Source: Amphiura filiformis
Taxonomy: Eukaryota; Echinodermata; Ophiuroidea; Amphilepidida; Amphiuridae
Length of the DNA: 64,000 nt
Direction of reading: 5' to 3'
Assembly (NCBI RefSeq): GCF_039555335.1
Contig: NC_092631.1
Coordinates: forward strand, 8,320,481 to 8,384,480
Shown: positions 24,201-39,200 of the stretch, piece after piece
Layout: the number at the start of each line of letters is the position of its first letter
Numbering within the stretch: position 1 is the stretch's first letter
Program-made: the position numbers and the translations under genes
The notes under the pieces: model-generated
Told to the model about the DNA's origin: nothing
Databases searched by the model: none
The model's input: the letters and a program-made list of their open reading frames with translations, nothing else

Positions 24201-27200
24201 TAAGATCGAATCGCAAATAATATTAAGAGTGATATTTAGTATAGTTTTCCTCTCAGTAAACAATATTTTTTTATTCAACCAAAAGTTATAACGCCTAAGT
24301 AGGTAAGAGTCTAGATGGTAAGAATCACTTCAGTGGTTGAGTCTGTGGGTGGTGTGTGTGTGGGGGGGGGGGGATAACCGGATTCATTACCTCCTAATTG
24401 ATACATGCTAATTCTCAATTCTCCACCACAAGTTTCATTCGAATTTCCACTACAAACCGAGCTGCATTCGGTATCTGATCTATTTTTACTGATTAAGTCA
24501 TCAGATGCCACCTCAGAAGCGCACCAGCAATCTGTTGAGTTTTCCATTCCAGCATAAATCATAGATTTTGACCAACAGAATTTGATACATGTATCTAGTG
24601 TGATGTCCTCCGTGGATGACGTGAATTCATCCGGCAAAATCCGACTGGTGGTATTGTCTTCGTAGCAACCAAGATACAATGGTACTGGAGAAAATAACAA
24701 ATACATCAATATACAGTATACTTCCGCAAGAGATTCACAAGACTATGATACTAATTTATTAATAAGTATTTACGTTTAAATGCTTACCAAGTACCAAGAA
24801 AATATACCTTAAAATATCAAATATTTTAGTCAAAATTGAAAAAGGTTTTCCTATGTTCTTAAAACGAAGAAAAAATTCAAAAAATTGAGAAAAAACTTTT
24901 TAGTATTATGTCTTTAGAACACAAATATGCAATTTTCGTCAATTTGGATATTTAGGGTAAGTTGCTATGACAGACCGAAAAAAGAAATTGGCATGGAATA
25001 TCAATTTTGGCGCTTTTCTGAAAAACTGCTAATTTTTGTAGAAATCTGCCGTGCTAGTTGGATTCCTTGCATCATTTCCTTTTTGAGAATGTAACTTTTA
25101 TATACTTATGGTCATTAATTTTAAAGATACAATACAAAACAATATCTAAAATTTCTCTCTTTGAGTGATCCTGCCTGCCCCCTTAAGTGCAGCAATCATT
25201 GTCGGTAAATGCCCGCTAATTGGACTAATGTATTTGTACGCAGAATCGCAGATAAAATTTTTAAATGACAACTACAATAGCAAATTAAAAAAGCAGGTCC
25301 TTAACACTATTTACCTCCGCAATTGGTACCATTTCCGATCATCTCATTTGGACAAGATCCGCATAGATATTCAACAGACGGAGGAGACTCATCGATACAT
25401 GTGACTCCTGGATAACAAGGATTACCAGCGCAAGAGTCATAGTCTTCTAAACAGTTGCCGCCACTATATCCTGGATTACACTTACAGCTAGCGACCTATG
25501 CATTTAGTGCAGAATATCGATATGGAATTATTATATACGTATTACATTAAAAAAGGATTCAACCATACTCTGGTAAACCAAATGGTTCCATGACATCTGT
25601 CTACTTTTAGCAAGCAATTGCCCATGGCGAAGGCTACTTTTTGGATCTTTTTGGAAAGCAGAGTTGAATAAGTTCATCTCATGTAACTAACTCAACATTT
25701 AAGTCACACACTCCGTATAGCTGTGTTACAAACTAAGTCATCTTAGGAACAGATACAGAATACATGGATAGCCCACCATCTTGCTATCTCAGCTCAGAGA
25801 TGCTTTTAACTCATATGTCTTCAAGTAGATCCATTTATATCGTTTTCAACTGTTTTAAAAAACATCTTTAAAATGAGTAGCACATAATAAGGAAATTTGC
25901 AAGCCACGTTTTTTTTATCATGAAAGGCAAGGAATAACTCATGCATGGGCTAAATTATATTTAAACTAAGTGTAAATAGTGCCCTCAATTTGCACACAAT
26001 ACAGTTCATAGAATAAACATTACCACAAAAAGGCAGAAAAAGATGAACAATTAGATAAAGAAAAGAAAATCTAAGTTAAAATAGCTAAAACTATATTAGT
26101 GTGATAGCTGTTGGTATTGCAAAGGTCTAGAAATGAAAATGATGTAATGTTTTGTTAGAAACATTGATAAATGATCACGTCAAACAACCATGGAAGTTGA
26201 CAGAAGAAAATTGGTTAGAATAAAGGGAATGTAATTTAATATGGTGATACGTAATGAATTATGACAAATTGAAATACTGCAGATCCGGGGGGTCACTCCC
26301 ATTGTGGCATGCATGTACACCATCCGCGATAATCAACTTTTGAAAAGCACCCTAAACAAGGATTTAACCCTTGGCTAAAACAATACCCTAAACAGGTGTT
26401 TTCACACCCTAAACAGGTATTTTATTCAAATTTCATACCCTAAATTTCATTTCCGCGTATTAGCAATTGCAATTTTGCTACCCTTTTTTCCAGTATTTCA
26501 TGTTTTTGACACCCTAAACGCGTTACGCGCGTATCGTGCCTACCCACGAAAAACTACCCTTTTTACGCGTTTTTATTATCGCGGATGGTGTACAGGCCAC
26601 AATGGGAGTGACCCCCGCGCTGCAGATATTCACTCTCATGAAAAGTACCTACCGAAAAAAGCTTATCACTGGATTCCGTACCATTTATGATTTCGGCAAA
26701 ATTACATGAAGAATTTTTGTTACAATTGCATATCCTGACTGGATACTGCCATATAGCGTCTGGTTCTTTCTCTCCGTCATATGTAATTGTTATTGATATG
26801 TCAACGTGTGCAGTACTTGTAGGTCTCCAAGTCATTAAGCCACCTGTGTTGGAGTCAATCGTGGACCAGATTATATCGTAAAAATTATGTGCCCATGAGT
26901 TGATAAAAAAAATACAAAGAATTATTCACGCTTTCAGCATTTTGATGTGGTATATGCACCAGTTAATGATATTTATGGTATCCAAAATATAAGGTAAAGT
27001 GATTATTTCTTTGGGGACATGTAACGTAAATTCCGGCACCTTGAAACTGTGGTTCTAGTACCCCAACATGGCTCCTATAACATGTTTAATTAAAGAATAA
27101 AATAGTCCAGGAGCAAGTGGTTTTGAAACTGGTCGGTCGTCATTCAACACCCATGTCAACCAATTTATGGTTGTCTCTTATTTATAGCAATGTATCGACA

Positions 27201-30200
27201 CCAAACATTCGTTAGAATATAAAAATCATTGAAACAGATTGAATAACGAATACTTGGAGAGTGCACAACATCGAATAAACCAACGTCTAAGCAAATATGT
27301 TTTTCTAAGCACTTTACAGCAGCCAAAATCAACATTCAACAACCCAAAAAGACATCATCATCCCCGTCATCATCTTCCGTGATATGGTGGGCACATGAAA
27401 ATAAAATCAATGCCTTATAAAATATAAGAGCCGTCTCCACACTATAAGCGTTCTTACCTGAGGTTAAATGAATGTCACTGTGAGATTTCATGGCCTCTCT
27501 CCAAAATGCATGCGTCAAAGTTCTATTATTTGCATCAATATTTGGATATTGTATGACATATTCGTTGCCTACTTCCACGGTGAAGATATCGGTTGCACCG
27601 CCTTTGTAGTCACTTGGTATCAAGACTTTTTTTCCAAATACAAGTTGGAAGTCTCTCTCTAAATTGAACAGGGAAATAAAATTTAATAGAACAATTTTAA
27701 TCTCCAAGAAAGGTTGTGCAAGATTTTTAACACCAAACAATCAAAGTGTTTCCTGAGACAACCGCATATAAAAATACAACAATCGTAGAATATTGAGCCT
27801 AAGCTTGGTCAGTTGGTAAATTAAACTTTGCTGAATTGTACCGAAACAATGTGTTGCATTGTGGGAACACGAGCTGACCACAGTTGCTGCCGTTCACTGC
27901 AAGCACAAACAAATTACTCATTTTGCGATTACATTTTCAAAAACTTGGCTGACAACATGTTTTTCACCTTTTCTTTATTTATGTTAGGCACCATAACCAA
28001 GTTTGTTCGATCTTTAGACCGACCGTCGATGCTGCTTCGATGCTCATTACTAATGAACTAACAACTAATTAATGAGAATTAATGTTATATTTATACTGGT
28101 AGGCCTATACATTTACATCAATACATACTAAGATTCATAATGTTATCATAAATTAACAATAGTCAATTGATTTCATAAATGATGAGGATCGACTAAGCAT
28201 CGATGGTCGATCGAAAGATCGAACTAATTGGTTTCTATTGCCTAATAAATAAGTAAATGACTACGGATATACCTCAAGTCAAATTCATGTGACTACTTTC
28301 ATCTTCATATAAAATCGGAATAAGAAAAAAAACCCAGTTGTATTTTTCCGGGTATTTTTCACATTTGTGAGCTGTTTTGTGTACAAATGAATATAAAATA
28401 TCGTGTGACGGCCGATCGAAGCCGGAAATTAGTAATCCTTATTATCTAAGTGTTGCAAGCCAACATGACAACAAATTCAGTCACTCACACTGTAAATCTA
28501 CTTTTAGAATTTAGAACTTTCCGTATATTACTGCGATCATACTCCTGAGCAGAGTCACCTAAAGGAAGAACAATGTCATTAAAAGAATTCTTGAATACCT
28601 TTGATTCCTACTGTATACTGGCACTGCACGGATTGTAAAGTTGTGAACGTTGCATCGCACGTAACATTTACGACATCGCCAACAAAATACACAGAACCAG
28701 GCTCAGGAGTACAGGAAAAAGACAACACCTCGTCATTTGCTGCTCGGAAGACGGGTTCTTGATCCGGGAGAAAGCCGACGAATTGTTTGTAAACAGAAGA
28801 CCAGAATCCATAGATGTTTATGTCAACTGGGCAGTAGAAGATGAGATCTTCTGCAACTGTGAGGAGATAAGGAAGAAATGAAACACTTACAACATAATGG
28901 TTCGTCATTCTCTCTGTCGCATGATATGAACTGGAATATGACGCAGTCACGTATCGCAAGACACACAAGACAATAACACTGCTCGCAGTGAAAGATGCAG
29001 CGGCCTATAGAGGTGCCCATCCTCAGCCCCATTGTTTCAAATACTGTCAGTAAGCAATCACCTGCCTATCCTGCCATACTGTTTTCGTACCTTTTTAAGA
29101 CCGAGAATTACAATAAATTATAATACACATAGGTTTTTTGCTATATGAATAATTCCCGGGGATTTGCCATTTGGTCTAATACCATTTGGTCTAATATCCA
29201 TTTCGTCTACATCCATTTCGTCTAAACCCATTAGGTCTATATCCACTACGTCTAATAATCATTTGGTCCTTTAACCATTTGGTCCGATAACCATTTGGTC
29301 CGATAACCATTTAGTCTAATAACCAATATGTCTAAAACCATTTAGTCTAAAACCATTTAGTATAATACTCATTTGGTCTATAACCAATAGGTCTAATAGC
29401 CATTTGGTCTAATAGCCATTTGGTCTACACACCATTTTGTCTTACAGGCATTTAGTTTATTAATAAATAGACGAAATGGTATTAGACTAACTGGTTATTA
29501 GACCTAACGGTTATTAGACCAAACGGTTATTAGACCAAACGGTTATTAGACCAAATGGTTATTAAAGAAATATTAGACCAAATGGTTATTAGACTATATG
29601 GTTAGTAGACATACCGGTTATTAGACCAAACAATATTAGACTAAATGGACATTAGACTATATGATTATTAGACTAAGTGGCAATTAGCCTTTCTGGTAAT
29701 AGACCATTTGAATATAGACTAAACAGGAATTAGACGAAAAAATGGTATTAGACCAAATGGCAATAGACCTAATTCCCGAACCAGTTTTTAAACGTTTCCT
29801 CTAAATCAATCATTTTTCAATAATAAATTAAATTATATGTAATAACATATTGTGATCAATAGTATCAACGGCTTTTGACAAGTCCAAGAATATTAGAGTT
29901 TTTTCCACCGACTTTCTTATTTGTCAATGTCATAATAAGTAGTATTATCAGATGGTAGGTCTGAACCAACTTCTGACCATGTGTAGTAACTTAAATTTGA
30001 GCAGATTTGTGCGAAAGCCTCCTTGGACGCACTCGCCGCCTAATCACATGATATATCAGCATGAGCAGCTTTCCTGGCAACGAAAAGTTAAATGTAGTAA
30101 AAATTCTCAAATCTGAGATGGAAAACATAAGTGCCCTGATACAATCGGGTCAAGAGTGGATTCCACAGCTGTTCAGCAAGACGTAAGAGTCTATTTGCCT

Positions 30201-33200
30201 GCTGTAAGCAGCTCAATCAGCAACCTAACAACATGCGATAAGCCTATCAACATGATCAATGAGTTCATACAACCAACAATGTCGAAATTGAGAATAACCA
30301 ACTACCACTCTGCAATAATTGTCTCTATAGAAAACATGTAACAGGATCTACGTATCAGGCAGGCTGTCATTTGGCGGCCCAGGTAAAATTAGCCATGAAC
30401 ATGCTAAATAGAAAATACTAGTTCAGTGAACAATGGTTAGAACAATGTATGACAAAGAGATCTTGAGGTCAGAATCACCAGGTCATCGTAGAATCTCTTT
30501 GTAGCATGTAAATGTCCAGTAATCTGCAAGATGGCCGATTGTGGCCGCTTATGGAGTTCCGAGCAAAATGTACAAGTCAAATAAGAATGTGATAACGACG
30601 ATCGAAGCAGGTGACAATGGCGACGAACCTGCAACAGGTTACGCGCGTTCGATTCCCGAATGGTATAGACGCTTGAATCTATCATAGTATCATAAATGAA
30701 TATCATATTTATTTCAACAAACTAGCATAATAGTCTGTGACATTGTTTTCTCAGCAGGTATTTTCCTGCAAAATATATTAGACTGGATAAATTACGATGA
30801 TTTCTACATTCGATGAAACAATAGTTGTCACACTTTGAAAATAACCCAATAGAGTCTACTAAATTGAAGGGAGGCCAACCGAATATGACGGGATAGGGAG
30901 GTCCGATTTTAGAGGCAGGTGGAACATAACTGCTTTGCTGAGAGGTTCAAACCTTTCCTGAATCCTTCACAATTCCCCCACAATTGAATTGAGGGAAAGG
31001 GTTGACGACTTTAATATGTCAGAGTAAGCAAACATTATTTCCTTACTGTAACTTACCTAATGTTGTCAATAATAGGTTTGTTGTAGGTATCGAAGTGGTC
31101 GTCATCTCGGTCCTCTCTGCAACAATATGGTAATTACATATGGGTAAATATTATCATAAATATAAAAATCAACCGCATGATGCACCCATCACAAAGAGTA
31201 CCAATTCACTCAATCATTACTAGTATTCTTCCTTCATCCTTTCTCATGGTATAAATTATAGTGAAAAGAAAACTTGCACGAAGAAATCTTTTACTCACAT
31301 TAAAATTAACTACGGAATATCAATATGTTATTAACTGGAACATTGCGTACTATAGGTCGATATGTTTGCGTTGCTTGCAATAGTAGTTGATTATTTTGAC
31401 AAAATGTGTATAAGATTTTTTTCTGTTCAGTTGCCTTTTTCTTGGAATTTATTGACTGGATGATGTTTTTATCGTCCGACTAAATACGTTGATTTCTAGC
31501 TTACCTAGGGTTGTCGGTGGTGACGCTGTGGTTGGTGGCGCAGTTGTCGTTACCTCTGCAACGATAATGTAAATATTATCCAATTTTGCTTTTATTGTGT
31601 GTCAATAAGATGATCATTACAAAAATTGTATAAATTATAGTAAAAACCTTACATGTTAACATTCATTCAAATTAAAAATTCGCTACGAAATGTCAGAATC
31701 TTAAACTGCAATATTACCGAATAGGTCGATATATTTGCGTTGCTTGCAAATGAAGGGTAGTCTACTATTGCAATTGTGATCATTCCATGTCCAAGTACCA
31801 TTGCCATCTAAATCAGTAATATACACGCAATCCTCCCTATTACCGGAACCATTGGGTTCTCCTGGAGACCAGGCAGTGAAACTGACCTGAAATGTAATAG
31901 AATTATAAATATTATACATGAAAATGGTTAAGTCGGTACCCTGCGCGCGTCACACACACCCACAATCCATACACTACCCCACCTCACCCACACAATATCA
32001 CGTCAACACGTCCCCACGCATACACACAACGATTTACATAATTCAGTGCCAGTGGATGTGTCTGAAACGAAATGAAAACAAAAAGACCACACAACACACC
32101 TACGACACAAACCCACCAAGAAACAAATTACGCAGTTAAGTTTGAAAAAAGTAGAGTGTTAACACCCTGAACTTCCAAATGTTCTGTAGCCGTTAGAGTA
32201 ACATTTATAACTTTTGTTGTGTAGCAAGCTTTTTTTGAGACGGGGGGGACAAAATTGCAAATGTACCGACAGCCTAAACACATCTTGAAAAGGTTAAAGG
32301 TGTCTTCTAAAATTTCCAGGACGTTCCGCTGACCCGCTCCTATAATTACTTTACCGAGAAAATTGCCCGCGAAGCGTGCGAAAATGAACCATTTTAATTC
32401 TTAAGTGAGCCAAACTTAAAGCCATATTATAACATTTTCAAACAAAATAGATTAGCATTTCTTTGCCATAAAATGTTAGCTTTTACTCTCAGATATATCC
32501 CTTTTATTTTTGAGCCGAACAACTACCGCAAAGCAAAGAAAATTGGAATTTACTACCAGCGGACATGTCGCCAATACGTACCACTCCTTCGGTCATGTTG
32601 TGGTACGACCCTTTGTTGTGTATATCACCGTCCCGCACGCCGTGTACGTACTGTGTGTTTTGAACCCGGTTTTGAACATCGTGTATGCGTTCGACTAATA
32701 ATTCCATCGTAATAATAAAGCGCCGAATCCGGCGTTTTATTCAAAATCTCGGATTTTGACAAAACTACAGCACCTAGAGTCTTGATTTTTGCAGGGTATA
32801 TTGGTTTAATAAAGTACAATTTAATCGTGTAAAAAGGAATTTTAAAAATCCAGTGAGGGCGTCTTCCTCAGCAAATGTTATAATATGGCTTTAAGTAAAC
32901 TCAATTTTAAACATCACATAATTATTTTTAGTTTTAGTGGCGTGTGGCAAAAGGTGCCGGCGGGTCGCAAAGTCTGTACTGTGAAGGGACGGGTCTCGGC
33001 TACTCTTTTGCTACGCCACTAACAAAAATGTGCTTTTCAAATACATCTTTGTAGAAAGCTTTGTGGAATCAAGTGTCATCCATTATGTTACCTCTGTGCC
33101 ATCCGTCCAAACAAAATAACTTTCATTTCTAATGTCGTTGAGCCCAATCCGAACAGATGTTGAGGATATCATCCCTGCAACAGCAAATAAAACAAGGTAG

Positions 33201-36200
33201 CTTATTTATTATAAGAAGATAATTATGTTCCATCATATCAAATACCGTTAACGATCATGACGATGTTCCATCATATCAAATACCGTTGACGATCATGACA
33301 ATGTTCCATCATATCAAATACCGTTAACGATCATGACGATGTTCCATCACATCAAATACCGTTAACGATCATGACGATGTTCCATCATATCAAATACCGT
33401 TAACGATCATGACGATATTCCATCATATCAAATACCGTTAACGATCATGACAATGTTCCATCATATCAAATACCGTTGACGATCACGACGATGTTCCATC
33501 ATATCAAATACCGTTAACGATCATGACGATGTTCCATCACATCAAATACCGTTAACGATCATGACGATGTTCCATCATATCAAATACCGTTAACGATCAT
33601 GACGATGTTCCATCATATCAAATACCGTTAACGATCATGACGATGTTCCATCATATCAAATACCGTTAACGATCATGACAATGTTCCATCATATCAAATA
33701 CCGTTAACGATCATGACGATGTTCCATCATATCAAATACCGTTGACGATCATGACGATGTTCCATCATATCAAATACCGTTGACGATCATGACGATGTTC
33801 CATCATATCAAATACCGTTGACGATCATGACGATGTTCCATCATATCAAATACCGTTGACGATCATGACGATGTTCCATCATATCAAATACCGTTAACGA
33901 TCATGACGATGTTCCATCATATCAAATGCCGTTAACGATCATGACGATGTTCCATCATATCAAATACCGTTAACGATCATGACGATGTTCCATCATATCA
34001 AATACCGTTAACGATCATGACAATGTTCCATCATATCAAATACCGTTAACGATCATGACGATGTTCCATCATATCAAATACCGTTAACGATCATGACGAT
34101 GTTCCATCATATCAAATACCGTTGACGATCATGACAATGTTCCATCATATCAAATACCGTTAACGATCATGACGATGTTCCATCACATCAAATACCGTTA
34201 ACGATCATGACGATGTTCCATCATATCAAATACCGTTGACGATCATGACGATTGGAATTTGCAACAAAAAAAAAGGATAATTCAGGGATTGCGATGACAT
34301 TAGAGAGTTTGCGATGTTTCATACGTCTTAAGGTCCGTTCATACTACCACCGCATTTGCGATGCGTTCTTTTGCGATGCGATGCGTTGCCGCACTGCACC
34401 GTACTACAAACTACTGCATTGCGATATCGCAATAAAGTTAAATACATTTTAACTTGGAAATGCGACGAGTTGCGTTGAGTTGTGGCAAAAGCAATCGATA
34501 TATCGGCATCGCAAAGCAACGCATCGCAAATGCGGTGGTAGTATGAACGAACCTTAAATTATGTTATTATCCAAATATTCTTTTTGTGGAGAAAAGTAGT
34601 CACGTTGCATGAACCATGTACAAAACGATCATTTCAACGTCGTGCGTGCGTTAAGGTTCGTTCATACTACCACCGCATTTGCGATGCGTTGCTTTGCGAT
34701 GCCGATATATCGATTACTTTTTGCCGCAGCTCAACGCAACTCGTCGCATTTCCAAGTTAAAATGTATTTAACTTCATTGCGATATCGCAATGCAGTAGTT
34801 TGCAGTACGATACAGTGCGACAATGCACCGCATCGCAAAGCAACGCATCGCAAATGCGGTGGTAGTATGAACGAACCTTTAGGCGGGGAAGTTTGTGTCA
34901 AAGGTGTGAATCGCAAACTCTTTTATTATACGGGGATATCTCACACACAAATTAAGGAACATTCTCGTCAAGCTCTTTGTGAGGTTTTTCCATGGTCCCT
35001 TCAGCTCCACATAACACCTTGTTTTATATGAATCGTATGAATGAAAAAAGTCGCTTCTTTGTTTTCCTTTCAATATATACAAACACATTTAACTGAAATA
35101 ATCATGCATGTTTACAAGAATTGAGTTGTCGTCTAACCTGTGACAAAGTCCTGTTCTGCCTGGCTATGAATGCTGACCATGCTACCGCCGAATTGTGCGC
35201 ATGTTCTGAGCGCATCATTGAACGTCGTCTCACTGGTATTCAAATAATAACAGGTGTTTTCAAATTTGCTCCAATCACTGAGACAGCTTCTCTCTGTAAA
35301 AGGGAATACAAATATAAAGGTGAGTGTACAGTGCAGGTGCAGGTGCACATGCACACGACCATGACGACACAAGGACCTCGGTATGACGAAGACCAAAACG
35401 CAAGGCCTCTGAATGCATCGTAAAATGGTGTCTATCATTCCGTCTGTAGTTAAAAAAAACGTCTGTGGCTTGACCTTATGAAGAATATTTCGGTATTCAT
35501 TGGTATTACCGATTATGTGGGGCCTAATTAACATGGTGACACACTGACAAAAGAGAGTCATTTTTAGGTCCTCGGAAATATGCATGGTTGTAACAAGTCA
35601 CAAAAATTCAGGTCGGATCAAGTCAGGACTTATTTTTAACTCGAGTCAAGTCACTAGAATCACTGTACAAATTCAATGGGGTCAAGTCATCGAATATCAA
35701 TCGAGTCGGAGACCCCACTTGACCTCGAGTCCCAAGTTATGACTCGTTACAACTCTGACTCGTTACAACGCTGCAAATGTGTGTAATGCACGGGGCACAC
35801 CGACATCGCCTGGCTAATAATTACTTTGTCAGCAGAGATACTAAAATAAATACCCGGGATCGATACACGTGAATTTGCTATGCACGAGTTTGATATGAGA
35901 AGAAAATCTTTGGATAGCGGTGTAGAAAATGATGAATATCTCCCGTAAATGATTTCGTATAAAGAAACCAGATGTGGTTCCTTGCACATGAATATATATT
36001 TTGAACAGATATGATAGTCGTTAGCTTGCGCTTTGAGACAGTAGCTTGCGTCTTGAGTCAAAAACTGACAATAATTCCGCAATAATTCTGATTTATATGT
36101 GCTGAATTATATAGCGCAGTGTATAGGCCAATCGTGAAGGGTGTCTAAAAATATGACCTATGGCATACCATGCTTGACTGACACACAGCGAGGTCAGTCA

Positions 36201-39200
36201 CCGAGGCAATCGGGGCTATTGTCAGTAGCCTTAGTCAGATGTCCTTCGGCCTATAAACTATTAAACAGGTCGATATGTATAATGGCCATGTGTGGCGGTG
36301 GATTCAATCTACCATGGCGATTTCTGCCATGAAGATATCGGGGCGATGTCACTGTGCGGGGGTGTTGTGGTGGAGGGTGTGTGGGGTGGGGTGATCTTGC
36401 GCTTGAGGACAATGCCTAGGTATTACCTCCTAATTTATACACGTTTATTCTCCATTCTCCACCGCATACATTCTCACGATTTCCTCTACAAACCGAGCTA
36501 CATTCCACATCTGGCCTTTTTTCATCTATATCAAATGCAGCTTTATAACCACACCAGCAATCTGTTGAGTTTTCAATTCCAGCATAGATCATATTTCGAA
36601 ACCAGCAGAATCTGAGGCATCTACTTAATGTCATGGTCTCTGTAGAAGACAAGAAATCATCCGGTAGAATCCGACTGGCGTCATTGTCTTCGTAGCAACC
36701 AAGATGCATTGGTACTGAGGAAGAATCAAATTTAATATACGTTTGTTTTATAAAGATTGAAAACATTGATACGTTATCAGACAATGTCCAGTGTTGAGAG
36801 CCAGAAAGCCTTAACTCACATTCACCTGCTTCTGCTCCTACTAAATGAGCATAAAATCGCCAGGACACTATAATAGAAGATATATATTGTACAATGAGCC
36901 TTTTAACAAGCCTAAAACATTCGTCAAATCCTCTCCCATTATCTTAAAAATAAAATAAACTGAGCTCAAAAAGAAACTTATAATTTTTTACAACTTGTGA
37001 ATCACAAGGTCATATTTTAAAATACTGTCAATCAAAATGAACCAAAATTACACACAGGATTACCTTAATACTCTACTCAAAACATATGTCAGTAACCAAG
37101 CAGTTGTCCGACACAACAGCAAATGCACTGTCATGGGATAGCTTCCTGGACTTCCTTCACTTTCACAGCCCAACATTTGGCACCCAGGACAAAAAATCTG
37201 TGAGAATGCACACAAGATCCTTGTACAGATGATAAAACGGTGCTGCTTTCTGCTTTTCATACACTTTTTTCATGAAACAGGGCTGGGCTGTGAATGTGGT
37301 CCAGGAAGCTGTCCCATGTCAGTTCATTTTGCTGTTGTGTCAGTTGGATAACTGCTTGGCATGTGTTAAGAGTAGAGTATTGAAGTAAATCTGTGTGTAA
37401 TTTTGGTTCAATTTGATGGACAGGATTTCAAGAAATGACCTTGTGAAAAATTATAAGTTTCTTTTTTGAGCTCAGTTTATGTGTATATTCTGATTTATAT
37501 ATGGTATTCACATGGTAAATACATAAAATACTCCATACCTCCGCATGTGGTTCCATTTCCGACCATTCCATTGGGGCAAGGCCCACAGATAGGCTTAACA
37601 GACGGAGCAAGCTCATCAGTACAGGTTACTCCTGGATAACAAGGATTACTAGCGCAAGAGTCGAAATCTTTCAGAAAAAGTAACCAAAATCAAAAATGTC
37701 AGATATTATGGAAGGATAACTCGATTCATTGTATACACTGACTTAAACTTACTTCAAAATTAGATGTCTAATATTGTCTAAAACTCTCAGGTTAAATGTT
37801 GGTGGAAAATTATCTGAAATAGCTATTCATCCAGGTCCCACCATGAAAAACAGACTCACGTGTAGTTTAGTATGATTCATTAAAATAAATTGTAAATTGC
37901 TTAGAATGAAAATTAAAAGGAAATAATAGGCCTACACCAATTTGTGCTTCTTATAATGTATATATGCAGGCATATAATCGTAGGATGAGCTTTGATGATA
38001 GGAATCAATCTAAATAGATTGAAAAATAGATTGAAATGTATTTTTTGTTTTCACTCTAACTCTCTTTGTAGACTGATTTCACTATCTAATCAAGTGATAC
38101 ACTAATGTACTGCCAAATGACACGTGTTGCATATGTTTGGAATGAGATTTTGAACTGTTTTAGAGTGAAGATTTTCAATCTTTTTTTCAACTGGAAAGGA
38201 TTTGTCCCTAATTTGGGACGGCAAAAGATTGAAAAACAATGAAAATCGATCCTTTTTACTGAAAATTCAATCGAAAAAGATTTGCCCCAAACTTCAATCG
38301 CTAAAAGATTGTAAAAGATTGAGAATCCCTCCTTTTGATTGAAAAAAAAGTTTGAAAAATTCAAATCACCCGACTGAATATACAGTCGAAAATGATTTGT
38401 CCCTAATTTGGGACAGTGAGATTGAAAATTCAATCTTTTTGATTGAATATTCAATCGGGCAATTTAAGATGTCAGGGAATGTGCTTTTCTCAAGTTGGCG
38501 AACCAAGGACGATAAAAACCTTCTCCAAGCTCAAGGTCGCTACCTGCGATCGTTCAATCGCGCAAGATTGTTCAGAGGGACGGTTTATACTATTCCGTTA
38601 TTCATCGCTATGCGGAAATTACAATAATAAAAGAAGCACGAGAAGTGTTTATACGTACCGCATTCATATTCTATATGTAAGTACTTATCAGTACCAGAGC
38701 ACGGATCACCAAAAACTTCACTGCTGGCGTTTATATTACAGCTTTGTTTACCATCACACACTTCTTGAACAATAGCCAGAGAATTATTAGCTGCGCAGCT
38801 CAACGTATTCATATTAGTCGTTGGACAGAGGGTGTACATTTGTCTTCCGTACATTGCAGAGGTTATTATGATACGTTCTTCGTTGTTACATGTTAAGCTA
38901 AATGTGTCACCCTCACAAACATACGGGATTTCTATGAAGAAAACAATATTGATAAATATGCAAACCAAATCATCTTGTTGAACTATACACGGCAAATTCC
39001 AAGAACACACTATTAAATATAAACGTAGTTTTACAGAGGCGGTATAACACGGGAAATTCACACATTCTGTAAATCTCTAGCACTTTACCTTCTTTTCCTT
39101 GTTGTAAAGCTACAGGTTAAAATCCTTATGAATTCTACGATCCCTTATCATCGGCCATTTTTGCAAATTTCCTAACAAATCTAGTGCCGGCTAAATAACC

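Noticed and set aside
33225-34252. Regular 38-bp repeat resembling a CRISPR array
   Set aside because: The units are contiguous with no variable spacers, and the locus is a eukaryotic intron. It is a minisatellite.
34609-35031. Open frame of 140 codons on the plus strand
   Set aside because: It reads through family H MITE copy 2, and the same peptide appears at every copy of the element. It also overlaps no splice-supported exon.
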